Assembly (NCBI RefSeq): GCF_002005565.1
Contig: NZ_BDJC01000006.1
Location: forward strand, 62,001 to 126,000
Source: Streptomyces sp. JHA26
GTDB taxonomy: Bacteria > Actinomycetota > Actinomycetes > Streptomycetales > Streptomycetaceae
Length of the DNA stretch: 64,000 bases
Direction of reading: 5' to 3'
Shown here piece by piece: positions 8,553 through 16,666 of the stretch. The translations under genes and the position numbers were made by a program. The notes beneath the pieces are model-generated. The model saw only the letters and a list, made by a program, of their open reading frames with translations, had not been told where the DNA came from and ran no database searches. Position 1 is the first letter of the stretch; each line of letters starts with the position of its first letter.

Positions 8553-9191
8553 ATGACGGCCGCACCTCCCTCCCCGCTCTCCCCCGCCGACCGTCCGCGG
8601 CCCGGCCTGCGGGAACGCAAGAAGATCAAGACCCGCGAGGCGATCCGCGCCGCGACCTACGGGCTGATCCGGGAGCAGGGGTACGAGACCACCACGGTCG
8701 AGCAGATAGCCGACCGCGCCGAGGTGTCGCCGTCCACCGTCTTCCGCTACTTCCCCGTCAAGGAGGACATCGTCCTCACGGACGCCCACGACCCGGCCCT
8801 GCTGGAGGAGTTGCGGGCGCGGCCCGCGGACGAGCCGTGGCCGGTCTCCGTCCGGCACGTGATGCGCACGGTGATCGGCCGGGGCGTCGAGGCCGAGCCC
8901 GAAGCGGCACGGCTGCGCACCCGGCTGGTGTCCGAGGTGCCCGCGGTGCGCTCCCGGATGCTGGAGGGCCTGTCGGTCACCGGCCGTCTGCTCGGCCGCG
9001 CCGTCGCCGACCGCACCGGCCTCGACCCCGACGGCCTGGAGACGCGGGTCCTGTCGGTGTCCCTGGTCGCCTGCCTGACGGAGGTCTCGCGGTACTGGGC
9101 CGAGCACGGCCACGAGGAGGACCTGGCCGACCTGGTCGACCGTGCCCTGGACGTCCTGGAGCACGGCCCGCCGCCCCGGGCAGAGGCCTGA
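8553..9191 (+). CDS. TetR family transcriptional regulator
   Basis: 212 residues. The N-terminal helix-turn-helix is clear at about residues 22-68: a TREAIRAAT helix, then VEQIADRAEVSPSTVFRYF, the TetR signature. The C-terminal half is a helical ligand/dimer domain of the type often attached to such regulators. An ATG at 8544 is also in frame, but GACAAT (8540-8545) overlaps it and would serve as a -10 7 bases before the ATG at 8553, so 8553 is preferred. Target unknown; the palindrome in front of the hemolysin III gene is a candidate site. Confidence 0.85.
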   Translation: MTAAPPSPLSPADRPRPGLRERKKIKTREAIRAATYGLIREQGYETTTVEQIADRAEVSPSTVFRYFPVKEDIVLTDAHDPALLEELRARPADEPWPVSVRHVMRTVIGRGVEAEPEAARLRTRLVSEVPAVRSRMLEGLSVTGRLLGRAVADRTGLDPDGLETRVLSVSLVACLTEVSRYWAEHGHEEDLADLVDRALDVLEHGPPPRAEA

Positions 9192-9224
9192 GGACGCCGG
9201 TCCCCCGCGTGGCATCCTGACCGG

Positions 9225-9956
9225 GTGAACGGTCCCGAGATCCACGTCGAATTCGCCCCCGGACTGCGCCTGTTCGTCCCCCGGGCCCGCCCCACCGGCA
9301 CCGTCCGCGCCGCCACCGACGGCGTCTCCACCCTCGGTCACGTCGTCGAGTCCCTCGGCGTCCCCCTGACCGAGGTCGGCGCGCTCCTCGTGGACGGCCG
9401 CGAGGTGCCGCCCGGACACGTCCCCGCCGACGGCGAGTCGGTGACCGTGCGGGCCGTCGAGCACCCCCAGCGGGTCCCGGGCGCGCCCCTGCGCTTCCTG
9501 CTCGACGTGCACCTGGGCACCCTCGCCCGCCGGCTGCGGCTGCTCGGCGTGGACACGGCCTACGAGTCGACGGACCTCGGCGACCCGGCGCTCGCCGCGC
9601 TGTCGGCGGCCGAGAAACGGGTCATGCTCAGCCGCGACCGGGGCCTGCTGCGCCGCCGCGAGCTGTGGTCCGGCGCCTACGTCTACAGCACCCGCCCCGA
9701 CGAACAGCTCCGGGAGGTCCTGGACCGCTTCCGGCCCGAGCTGCGGCCCTGGACCCGGTGCACCGCCTGCAACGGTCTGCTGAGGGAGGCCTCCAAGGAG
9801 GAGCTGGCGGACCGGCTCGAGGGCGGCACCCAGCGGTCCTACGACGTCTTCGCGCAGTGCACCGCGTGCGGGCGCGCGTACTGGAAGGGCGCGCACCACG
9901 AACAGCTGGAGGCCATCGTGGAGCGCGCCCTCACCGAGTCCGGGCGGGACCGTTAG
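9225..9956 (+). CDS. Mut7-C RNase domain protein with N-terminal ubiquitin-like domain
   Basis: 243 residues. Residues 1-80 look like the beta-grasp Mut7-C ubiquitin-like domain. Residues 85-235 are the Mut7-C domain: a PIN-like nuclease fold with acidic residues (FLLDVHLG; MLSRDRGLL) followed by a zinc ribbon with two CxxC pairs (CTAC near 180 and CTAC near 218). The family is inferred to act on RNA, but bacterial members are uncharacterised as far as I know. GTG start with CATCCT 6 bases upstream and no ribosome site, again suggesting leaderless translation. Its stop overlaps the end of the oxidase gene on the other strand by four bases. Confidence 0.85.
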   Translation: MNGPEIHVEFAPGLRLFVPRARPTGTVRAATDGVSTLGHVVESLGVPLTEVGALLVDGREVPPGHVPADGESVTVRAVEHPQRVPGAPLRFLLDVHLGTLARRLRLLGVDTAYESTDLGDPALAALSAAEKRVMLSRDRGLLRRRELWSGAYVYSTRPDEQLREVLDRFRPELRPWTRCTACNGLLREASKEELADRLEGGTQRSYDVFAQCTACGRAYWKGAHHEQLEAIVERALTESGRDR

Positions 9957-12373
9957 CGCCGCCGCGCCAGGTCGCCCCTCCCGCAGGCGACGCCGTCGTG
10001 GTCGGGATCCAGGCGCAGCGGGTCGTCCTCGCCGTCGACCTCCAGGCGGCCGTAGTCGTTGCGGGCCAGCCAGGCGCAGCGGGCGGCCGTCGTCTTCTTC
10101 ACCTCGGCCGGGAAGGCGGTCGGCACGCAGACGTTGGCGGAGCCGTAGTGCCGGTCGCAGCCGGAGACGGTGGGGCGGACCGGCTGCGAGGCGCGCTTCC
10201 TGCCGGGGCCGGTGACCTTGCCCCGGGGGGCGTCGGCGAAGGAGTGGACGTGCGCCGAGGCGTCCTTCGCGGCGAGGGCCGCGGGGCCCTTCAGGTGCAC
10301 CCACTTCGCCACCGAGGGCACGCCGTTCGCGTCGACCGCGAAGAGCATGTACCAGCCGGGCGGGGCCAGGTCGGGGTTGCTGGTCACGTTCAGGTCGACG
10401 TTGTTCCCGTCCACGGACAGCGGCAGGTCCACGAACCGCTGGTTCGGGTCGGAGGAGTGGGTGACGGCGGCCGGGCGGATCAGCTCGGCCTTGGCGATCG
10501 GCCGGTCGACGGTGATCCGCTGGGTGTCGCCGTAGGTCCACTCGGTGTCGATCACCGAGGTGATCACGGGCCGCTCCCCCTTGAACAGGTACGGGGGCGT
10601 GTAGACCGACACGTCGTGGTTCCAGGAGCCGTTGCCCGGGTTGTCGCCGGTGGACATCACCCGGCCGTCGGGCAGCAGGAACGACGACGAGTGGTAGCCG
10701 CGGGCCTCCGGGTCGGCGGCCACCGGGTCGAAGGTCTCCGTCTCCGGGTCGAAGACCGAGGCCTCGAAGACCGGGTTCGCCCGGTTGTGCAGCGCGCCGC
10801 CGGTCTCCAGCACCTTGCCGTCGGGCAGCAGCACCGCGGAGACGTACATCTTGCCCTGGTTCCCGGTCTCGGGCACCGGCCCGGCGCCGAGGTCGACCGT
10901 GCCCTGCGGGAGCGGGGGCCCGGCGACGTAGGCCGGGTTCGGCTGCTTGAGGTCGATGATGTCGGTCAGGCGGTTCGCGTCCGGGTTGGAGTCGATGTTG
11001 CCGCCGCCGATGGTCAGCACCTTCTGGTCCTGCGCCGGCGGCAGCAGCACGCTGGCCGACTGGTCCCGCACGTCCTTGTCCTGCAGGCCCGGCACCTGGG
11101 TGACGGTGTCGGCGTCGTAGTCGTAGATCGCCGCGCCGGTGCCGGGGATGTTGTTGCCGAAGACGTGGCTGCCCGAGTAGAAGAGGCGGCCGTCCTGCAT
11201 GAGGATCATCGACGGGTACAGGCCCCAGTAGGACCAGGTCTGGTGGACCTGCCAGGTCGGCAGCCACTTCTGCTCGGCGTCGGACCAGCGTTCGGCGGTC
11301 ACCGAGCCGGTGGAGTCCTCGCGCAGCCCGCCGAAGGAGACGACGTCGCCGTTGCCGAGGATCGTCGCCGACGGGTACCAGTGGCCGTCGTTCATGTCGT
11401 TGGTCTTCGTGTAGGTCTCGGTCTCCGGGTCGAAGACGTACGAGTCCTTGAAGCCCTGGTAGCCGACGGTGCCGTCCGCCGACGGGTAGCCGGCGTTGCC
11501 GCTCATGACCAGGACGCGGCCGTCCTGGAGCTGGACGTGCCCGGCGCAGAACATGTCCTTGGGCGTGGGGATCGTCCGGTACGCGCCGGTCTGCGGGTCG
11601 TACACCGCCGAGGTGAAGGTGCCGGCCTCGAACATCTCCGGGTCGTTGCCGGAGCCCGCGATCAGCAGCACCTTGCCGTTGTGGAGGACGACGGAGTGCA
11701 TGGAGCGGACCGGGTTGCCGGTGGGCAGCACGTCCCAGCGGCCGTTCGCGCACTCCTCGGCGGTGCCGGTGCACTCCGGTTCCGGGACCGGGTCGGCGAC
11801 CTGCTCCATCGTGTAGTCGTCGGTGGTCGCGGAGCCGGTGCCGTAGACGGAGACGCCCCAGCTGATGCGGTCGGTGCCCGCCGGGACCTCGGGCGTGCGC
11901 ACGCTCGCCCGGGTCCAGTCGGCGGCCGTGCCGAGGGTCTTGAGGTCGGTCCAGTACTGCCAGCCCGCGGTGGCGTCGTGCCGGAAGAGGGTCAGGGCGG
12001 CGTCCGGGGTGGTGGTCTTGTACCAGAGCGACAGGTCGTACTGCCTGCCCGCCGTCACCACGGGAGCGCACGCGGCGGACTCGGTGATCAGCGCCTTGCG
12101 GTCGCCGTCCACCCGGCGGGTCAGCTCGACCTTCATGGCCTTCGAGCCGGTGTGCGCGTCGGCGGTGGTGGTGAAGGAGAAGTCGTTGTCGCCCCAGCCG
12201 GACTTCTCCCAGCAGTACGGCATGTCGTCGGTGCCGGCGGTCTCGAAGCCCGGGTTCCGGATCAGGTTGGCGGCGGAGGCGGGCTGGGGGGCGGTGAGCA
12301 GGAGGCCGCCGGTGAGGGCGGACACCGCCAGGAGGGCGGAGGTTCTCCTGCGGGGTCTCGGGGGTCGTCTCAT
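9953..12373 (-). CDS. secreted galactose-oxidase-like radical copper oxidase (GlxA-like)
   Basis: 806 residues. Arg-rich signal peptide (cleavage near ASA-A at 34), a carbohydrate-binding-like beta domain at 36-190, the kelch propeller at about 215-590 and a DUF1929-type domain at 600-695. All copper-radical residues can be placed: Cys276 (thioether partner), Tyr333 in HWYPS, Tyr560-His561 in RGYHSS and His639 in VTHSSDPNQR; their spacings resemble galactose oxidase and GlxA. A tail at 765-798 carries an Excalibur-like DPDHDGVAC calcium motif. Last gene of a four-gene operon; its ATG overlaps the TGA of the GT2/GtrA gene. Inferred role: oxidation of a cell-surface glycan made by the upstream glycosyltransferases. 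Confidence 0.88.
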   Translation of the reverse strand: MRRPPRPRRRTSALLAVSALTGGLLLTAPQPASAANLIRNPGFETAGTDDMPYCWEKSGWGDNDFSFTTTADAHTGSKAMKVELTRRVDGDRKALITESAACAPVVTAGRQYDLSLWYKTTTPDAALTLFRHDATAGWQYWTDLKTLGTAADWTRASVRTPEVPAGTDRISWGVSVYGTGSATTDDYTMEQVADPVPEPECTGTAEECANGRWDVLPTGNPVRSMHSVVLHNGKVLLIAGSGNDPEMFEAGTFTSAVYDPQTGAYRTIPTPKDMFCAGHVQLQDGRVLVMSGNAGYPSADGTVGYQGFKDSYVFDPETETYTKTNDMNDGHWYPSATILGNGDVVSFGGLREDSTGSVTAERWSDAEQKWLPTWQVHQTWSYWGLYPSMILMQDGRLFYSGSHVFGNNIPGTGAAIYDYDADTVTQVPGLQDKDVRDQSASVLLPPAQDQKVLTIGGGNIDSNPDANRLTDIIDLKQPNPAYVAGPPLPQGTVDLGAGPVPETGNQGKMYVSAVLLPDGKVLETGGALHNRANPVFEASVFDPETETFDPVAADPEARGYHSSSFLLPDGRVMSTGDNPGNGSWNHDVSVYTPPYLFKGERPVITSVIDTEWTYGDTQRITVDRPIAKAELIRPAAVTHSSDPNQRFVDLPLSVDGNNVDLNVTSNPDLAPPGWYMLFAVDANGVPSVAKWVHLKGPAALAAKDASAHVHSFADAPRGKVTGPGRKRASQPVRPTVSGCDRHYGSANVCVPTAFPAEVKKTTAARCAWLARNDYGRLEVDGEDDPLRLDPDHDGVACGRGDLARRR

Positions 12374-13557
12374 GCGTCACTCCTTGACGTACGACGCCGG
12401 CGCGGGAGGTACACGAGCGCCTCCGTCCCGGCGAAACGCAGGACGAAGGTGATGACGAGGGCCAGCGCGGTGGCGGGCAGCACGGCCAGCCCGAACCGCC
12501 CGACGAGCAGCGCGATCAGCGGGATGCGCAGCACCAGGTCGGCGTTGGCGATCAGCGCGAACCGCAGCGTCCGGTCGGCCCAGTGCCGGTGCCGGCGCCG
12601 GTCGCGGAAGAGCAGCCGCTCCAGCAGCAGGAAGTTCCAGGCCACCCCGAGCTGGTTGGCGAGGATCTCGGAGGGCAGGTAGTGCAGCCCCGCCGCGGTC
12701 AGCGCCCACAGGGCGGCCAGGTTGGGCACGAAGCCGCTCAGTCCGATCAGTCCGAACACGATCATGCGGGCCGGCGCCGAGGCGGTGCGCAGCCCGGCCA
12801 GGTGGCGCAGGAAGCGCAGCCCTTCCCGCGCGGTGGACTTGGACTCGCCCGCGAAGCGCTCCTCGAAGACGAACGGCACCTCGGCGACGGCGTGGGGGCG
12901 GTCGCGGACGGCGAGTTCGAGGAGGATCTTGTAACCGAGCGGCTTGAGCACGTCGGCGGTGACCGCGCTGCGCCGGATGGCGAAGAAACCGCTCATCGGA
13001 TCGCTGATGCCGCGCAGCCGGCGCGGGAAGAGGGCCTTGGCCAGCCAGGTCGCCGCACGCGAGACGGCCACCCGGTAACCGCCCGCGAGCCCGGCCCGGC
13101 TGCCGCCCTCGATGTACCGCGAGGCGACGACGAGTCCGGCGCCCGCCCGCTCGCCGGTGGCGACCAGCTCGGGGACCAGGGACGGCGGGTGCTGGCAGTC
13201 GCCGTCCATGACGACGATCCAGTCCGACCCGGCCGCCCGGAGACCCTCGACGACCGCGCCGCCGAGCCCGCCGGCCGGCTCGTCGCGGTGCAGGACGGTG
13301 ACCGGGAAGGGACAGTCCAGCGCCGCCTCCCGGATGACGTCGGGGGTGTCGTCGGTGGAGTCGTCCACGAAGACGACCTCGCAGGGCAGCCGCCCCGGCA
13401 CCGCCTCGGTGATCCGGTGCAGCAACTGCCGTACGTTGGCCGACTCGTTGAAGGTCGGTACGACGATGGTGACGGCGCCCGGCTCGGGCACCTCCGCGGT
13501 CACGGGGCGTACGGCCGGGCGGCCCAGCTCGCCGGGGACGGTGGACTCGTGGCTCAT
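12370..13557 (-). CDS. polyprenol-phosphate glycosyltransferase (DPM-type GT2) fused to GtrA membrane domain
   Basis: 395 residues. Residues 28-240 are a GT2 domain of the dolichol-phosphate-mannose-synthase type: VVPTFNESANV, FVDDSTDD and the catalytic MDGDCQHPP aspartates. Residues 255-385 contain four hydrophobic helices of the GtrA type that anchor the enzyme or flip the lipid-linked sugar. Such proteins charge polyprenyl phosphate with a hexose on the inner face for use by GT39/GT-C enzymes outside. The upstream gene codes exactly that kind of enzyme, and the genes overlap by four bases. ATG start with TGA of the previous gene at 13556. Confidence 0.9.
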   Translation of the reverse strand: MSHESTVPGELGRPAVRPVTAEVPEPGAVTIVVPTFNESANVRQLLHRITEAVPGRLPCEVVFVDDSTDDTPDVIREAALDCPFPVTVLHRDEPAGGLGGAVVEGLRAAGSDWIVVMDGDCQHPPSLVPELVATGERAGAGLVVASRYIEGGSRAGLAGGYRVAVSRAATWLAKALFPRRLRGISDPMSGFFAIRRSAVTADVLKPLGYKILLELAVRDRPHAVAEVPFVFEERFAGESKSTAREGLRFLRHLAGLRTASAPARMIVFGLIGLSGFVPNLAALWALTAAGLHYLPSEILANQLGVAWNFLLLERLLFRDRRRHRHWADRTLRFALIANADLVLRIPLIALLVGRFGLAVLPATALALVITFVLRFAGTEALVYLPRRRRTSRSDA

Positions 13558-15203
13558 CGGGCGGCTCCGGAGGACTGGACACGGCGGATCTCGATGCGGT
13601 CCGCACCGGCACCGAAGACGGCGACCGGGGTGGAGTGGTTCATGGCGGCCCGGACATTGGGCAGGTCGACCGCGTCGCGCCGCACCGTCGGGGAGGCGAC
13701 CACGTAGTCGAGGTCGCGCCAGCCGCGCGGCATCGTCCTCGTCACCGCCGGGTCGAGGTCCGCCTTGTAGAACCAGATGACGCCCAGCCCGGGCCGGTAC
13801 CCCGCGTGCACCAGGTCCAGCCACAGCGCGTCGTCGACGAGCACCCGGGTGCCGGCGGGGTCCGCCACCTCCTCGGCCAGCCAGTCGGCGGCGGCCTCGT
13901 AGGGGGCGTTGGCGTCGGCGGTGACGGCGGTGCGGTCGCCGTCGTACCAGCGGGGCACGACACAGGCGCCGGCGGCGAGCACCAGCACGCCGGCGAGGGC
14001 GTACCGGCCCGCCGTGACGCCCCGCGCCTCGGCCTCGGTGCGCCATCTGCGCAGCACGACGTGGATGACGCTCGCCGCGCCGCCGGCCAGGACCAGGGCG
14101 AGGAAGGGCAGGGCCTGGATGACGTACATGGCGGGCAGGTAGCCGTTCGGGCGCAGGGCGAGGGCGGCGAGGATCGCCACCGTCAGCGCCGGTCCCGCCA
14201 GGGCCCGCGCGGTGACCGACCAGCGCCAGGTGGCCAGCAGCAGCAGCGCGCCGGCCAGCCCGCCGAGGGGCAGCACGCGGTCGTAGTACAGCCAGGACTG
14301 CAGGACGCCCCAGGAACCGGAACCCTGGTCGAGGATGAAGCCGGAGCCGGGCCTGGTCATCTGGTACACGACGCCGTCCCACAGGGAGACGTGTCCGCCG
14401 CCCGGCAGCAGCTCGCCCTTCAGCAGGGCGAACAGCGGGTAGGAGAACCCGATGAGCGTGCAGGCCGTGACGGCACCGGTCAGCGCGAACTTGCGGGTGT
14501 CGGGATGGCTGTGGCGCCACATGGTGACCAGCAGGGCGGGCAGGACGACGAGCATCGTCTCCTTGGTGAGCACGGCCGTGGCGGCGGCGACGCCCGCGCC
14601 GAAGTGGTGCCACAGGTGGCGGCTCGGGGAGGCGGCCAGCGCGAACGCCAGCAGGGTCCACATCACCGCGAGGTTGTCGAGGAAGATCTCCCGCTGGAGC
14701 ACGACCGACAGCGGGGAGAGCCCGAACAGGGCCATGGCGAGCCCGGCGGCCCAGCGGGGCAGGGAGAGCCGACGGGCGGTGACGTAGACGAGGACCGCGG
14801 AGACGGCGCCGACCAGGAGCATCACCGCGCGCATGGTGCCGACGGTCATCGACTCGGGACTGATCAGCGCGGGTACCCAGGTCAGCACGGCTATCTGGAT
14901 CCAGCCGAGCGGCGGGTGGTCGTACCAGTAGGTGTAGTGGGCGAGGCCGTCGCCCTGCTGGACGGACCAGGCCTGGGCGAGGTAGGTGCCCTCGTCGTCG
15001 CTGAGGGCCGGGTAGTCGGAGATGTTCCAGCCCTGCACGACCATGATCACCAGGAGCAGCGTGCCGCACAGCAGCAGGTCGGGCCGCGAGGAGCGGAGCC
15101 GGACCGGCGGCGCGGTGCCGTGCGGGGCCGCACCGGTGTCGTGGGCGGGACGGCGTTGCGCGGGGACCGTGGCGCCGGCCGCCGCGGGAAGGGTGGAGGT
15201 CAC
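13554..15203 (-). CDS. GT39/ArnT-like membrane glycosyltransferase (GT-C fold)
   Basis: 549 residues, about 11-12 transmembrane helices, then a C-terminal soluble extracytoplasmic domain from about residue 425. The first loop carries the acidic SDDEGTYLAQ motif and then WYDHPPLGW, the hallmark of the PMT/ArnT superfamily, which uses polyprenyl-phosphate sugars on the outer membrane face. GTG start inside the preceding stop (GTGA overlap at 15200-15203). Likely donor supplier is the following DPM-type gene. Acceptor unknown: a glycan made by the GT2 synthase, a lipid or a protein. Confidence 0.88.
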   Translation of the reverse strand: MTSTLPAAAGATVPAQRRPAHDTGAAPHGTAPPVRLRSSRPDLLLCGTLLLVIMVVQGWNISDYPALSDDEGTYLAQAWSVQQGDGLAHYTYWYDHPPLGWIQIAVLTWVPALISPESMTVGTMRAVMLLVGAVSAVLVYVTARRLSLPRWAAGLAMALFGLSPLSVVLQREIFLDNLAVMWTLLAFALAASPSRHLWHHFGAGVAAATAVLTKETMLVVLPALLVTMWRHSHPDTRKFALTGAVTACTLIGFSYPLFALLKGELLPGGGHVSLWDGVVYQMTRPGSGFILDQGSGSWGVLQSWLYYDRVLPLGGLAGALLLLATWRWSVTARALAGPALTVAILAALALRPNGYLPAMYVIQALPFLALVLAGGAASVIHVVLRRWRTEAEARGVTAGRYALAGVLVLAAGACVVPRWYDGDRTAVTADANAPYEAAADWLAEEVADPAGTRVLVDDALWLDLVHAGYRPGLGVIWFYKADLDPAVTRTMPRGWRDLDYVVASPTVRRDAVDLPNVRAAMNHSTPVAVFGAGADRIEIRRVQSSGAAR

Positions 15204-16462
15204 GCGGGAACGTCCTCTCGGTCCACGGTCGCGAGGTGGGCGCCGACATGGCTGGTCAGCTCCCAGTCGTTGCGGCCGCGCTGCTCGCGCCACACGGCAC
15301 GGACGGCGGCCCCGGCGAGCAGGACCTGGTAGAAGGGGCCGCCGACGATCAGCTTCAGGTAGTGGGTGAAGCGGACGCGCAGCCCGTACTGCTTGCCGAA
15401 GTCGTGCAGGCCGACGACCTCGAAGACGAAGGTGACCAGGGCCGTGACGGCCGGCAGGAAGGTGACGAAGGCGATGCCGACGGGCACGTCCAGGAGGAGC
15501 GCGACGGCCGCGTTCAGCGGGATGATCACACCGGTGAAGGCCTGGAGGAACGGCGTCATCAGGGTGTAGCGGGCCAGCAACCGCTGGGTGAAGGTGGGCA
15601 GTTGCCTCCAGTCCTTCTTCCGGTACACCTGGAGGAACCCCTGGTTCCAGCGGGTGCGCTGCTTGAGCAGCGACATCAGCGTGCCCGGGGTCTCCTCCCG
15701 GGTGACCATGTCGGAGTCGTAGGCGACGACGACCTTCTTGCCGGTGCTGGAGAGCCGGACGCCCAGGTCGCAGTCCTCGGCCAGGCATTCGGGGTCCCAG
15801 CCGCCCGCCTCGCGGAGCACGTCCGTGCGCACGAAGACGGTGTTGCCGCCGAGCGGGATGAACCCCTTCTGCGCGTGCAGGTGCAGCCGGGAGCGGAACC
15901 AGAAGAAGTACTCCAGGCAGTTGCGCAGGCTGTACCAGCTGGAGTGGAAGTTGATCAGCTGGACGCCGCCCTGGACGACGTCGGCGCCGGTGGTGCGGAA
16001 GGCGTGGTCGACGTGGGCGAGCAGCTCGGGATGGACCTGGTCCTCGGCGTCGAAGACCCCCACGACGTCACCGCGGCAGTGCGGCAGCGCCGTGTTCATG
16101 GCCTTCGGCTTGTTCTTCCTCTCGTGGGTGTCGACGACGACACGCACACGCGGATCGCGACCGGCGGCCCGCTCGGCGACCTCGGTGGTCTCCGGGTCGT
16201 CGTGGCCGACGATCACGATGATCTCGAAGTCGGTGTGCGTCGAGGTCAGCAGCCGCTGGACGGTGTGGTCGAGCACGGCCTGTTCGTGCCGTGCGGGCAG
16301 CAGCAGCGAGAACGACACGTGCTCGTCGCCGTCGGGTCTGCTGAACCGGGTGGAGGCGAGCACCTCGGGCGTACGCCAGGCGTGCATCTGCCACCACAGC
16401 GTGAACGCCGCCATCCAGAAGAGCGCCAGTGAGACGGCGGCGACGAAAACGGACGTCAGCAC
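15200..16462 (-). CDS. cellulose-synthase-like processive GT2 glycosyltransferase
   Basis: 420 residues. One N-terminal helix (residues 3-24), a cytoplasmic GT2 domain at about 50-290 and three to four C-terminal helices at about 295-400. The processive beta-glycan synthase triad is complete: DAED at 138-141, catalytic AEDCD at 228-232 and QRTRW at 268-272 (Q-x-x-R-W). No PilZ domain is present, so direct c-di-GMP control through PilZ is not expected. First gene of the operon ending with the copper oxidase, an order recalling cslA-glxA in streptomycetes. Product sugar cannot be read from sequence. GTG start; 204 bases of promoter-bearing gap lie upstream. Confidence 0.88.
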   Translation of the reverse strand: MLTSVFVAAVSLALFWMAAFTLWWQMHAWRTPEVLASTRFSRPDGDEHVSFSLLLPARHEQAVLDHTVQRLLTSTHTDFEIIVIVGHDDPETTEVAERAAGRDPRVRVVVDTHERKNKPKAMNTALPHCRGDVVGVFDAEDQVHPELLAHVDHAFRTTGADVVQGGVQLINFHSSWYSLRNCLEYFFWFRSRLHLHAQKGFIPLGGNTVFVRTDVLREAGGWDPECLAEDCDLGVRLSSTGKKVVVAYDSDMVTREETPGTLMSLLKQRTRWNQGFLQVYRKKDWRQLPTFTQRLLARYTLMTPFLQAFTGVIIPLNAAVALLLDVPVGIAFVTFLPAVTALVTFVFEVVGLHDFGKQYGLRVRFTHYLKLIVGGPFYQVLLAGAAVRAVWREQRGRNDWELTSHVGAHLATVDREDVPA

Positions 16463-16666
16463 GGAAAGATCCCCCCAGATCTTCGAAAACCCCCCGGCCG
16501 CGACGGACCACCCGGATCAGGCGTCCGTCGCGTCAGGTGAAGAGGCTAGGGGTCTTCTGTGAAACACATCAGCTGTTTCGGTGAAGAGCGCGTTTCCTCA
16601 CAAGAATGACCGATTCTGAACGGTTCGCCCACCGGTTCCGTTGCCGTGGGGGGCGTTCGTGCCGTT

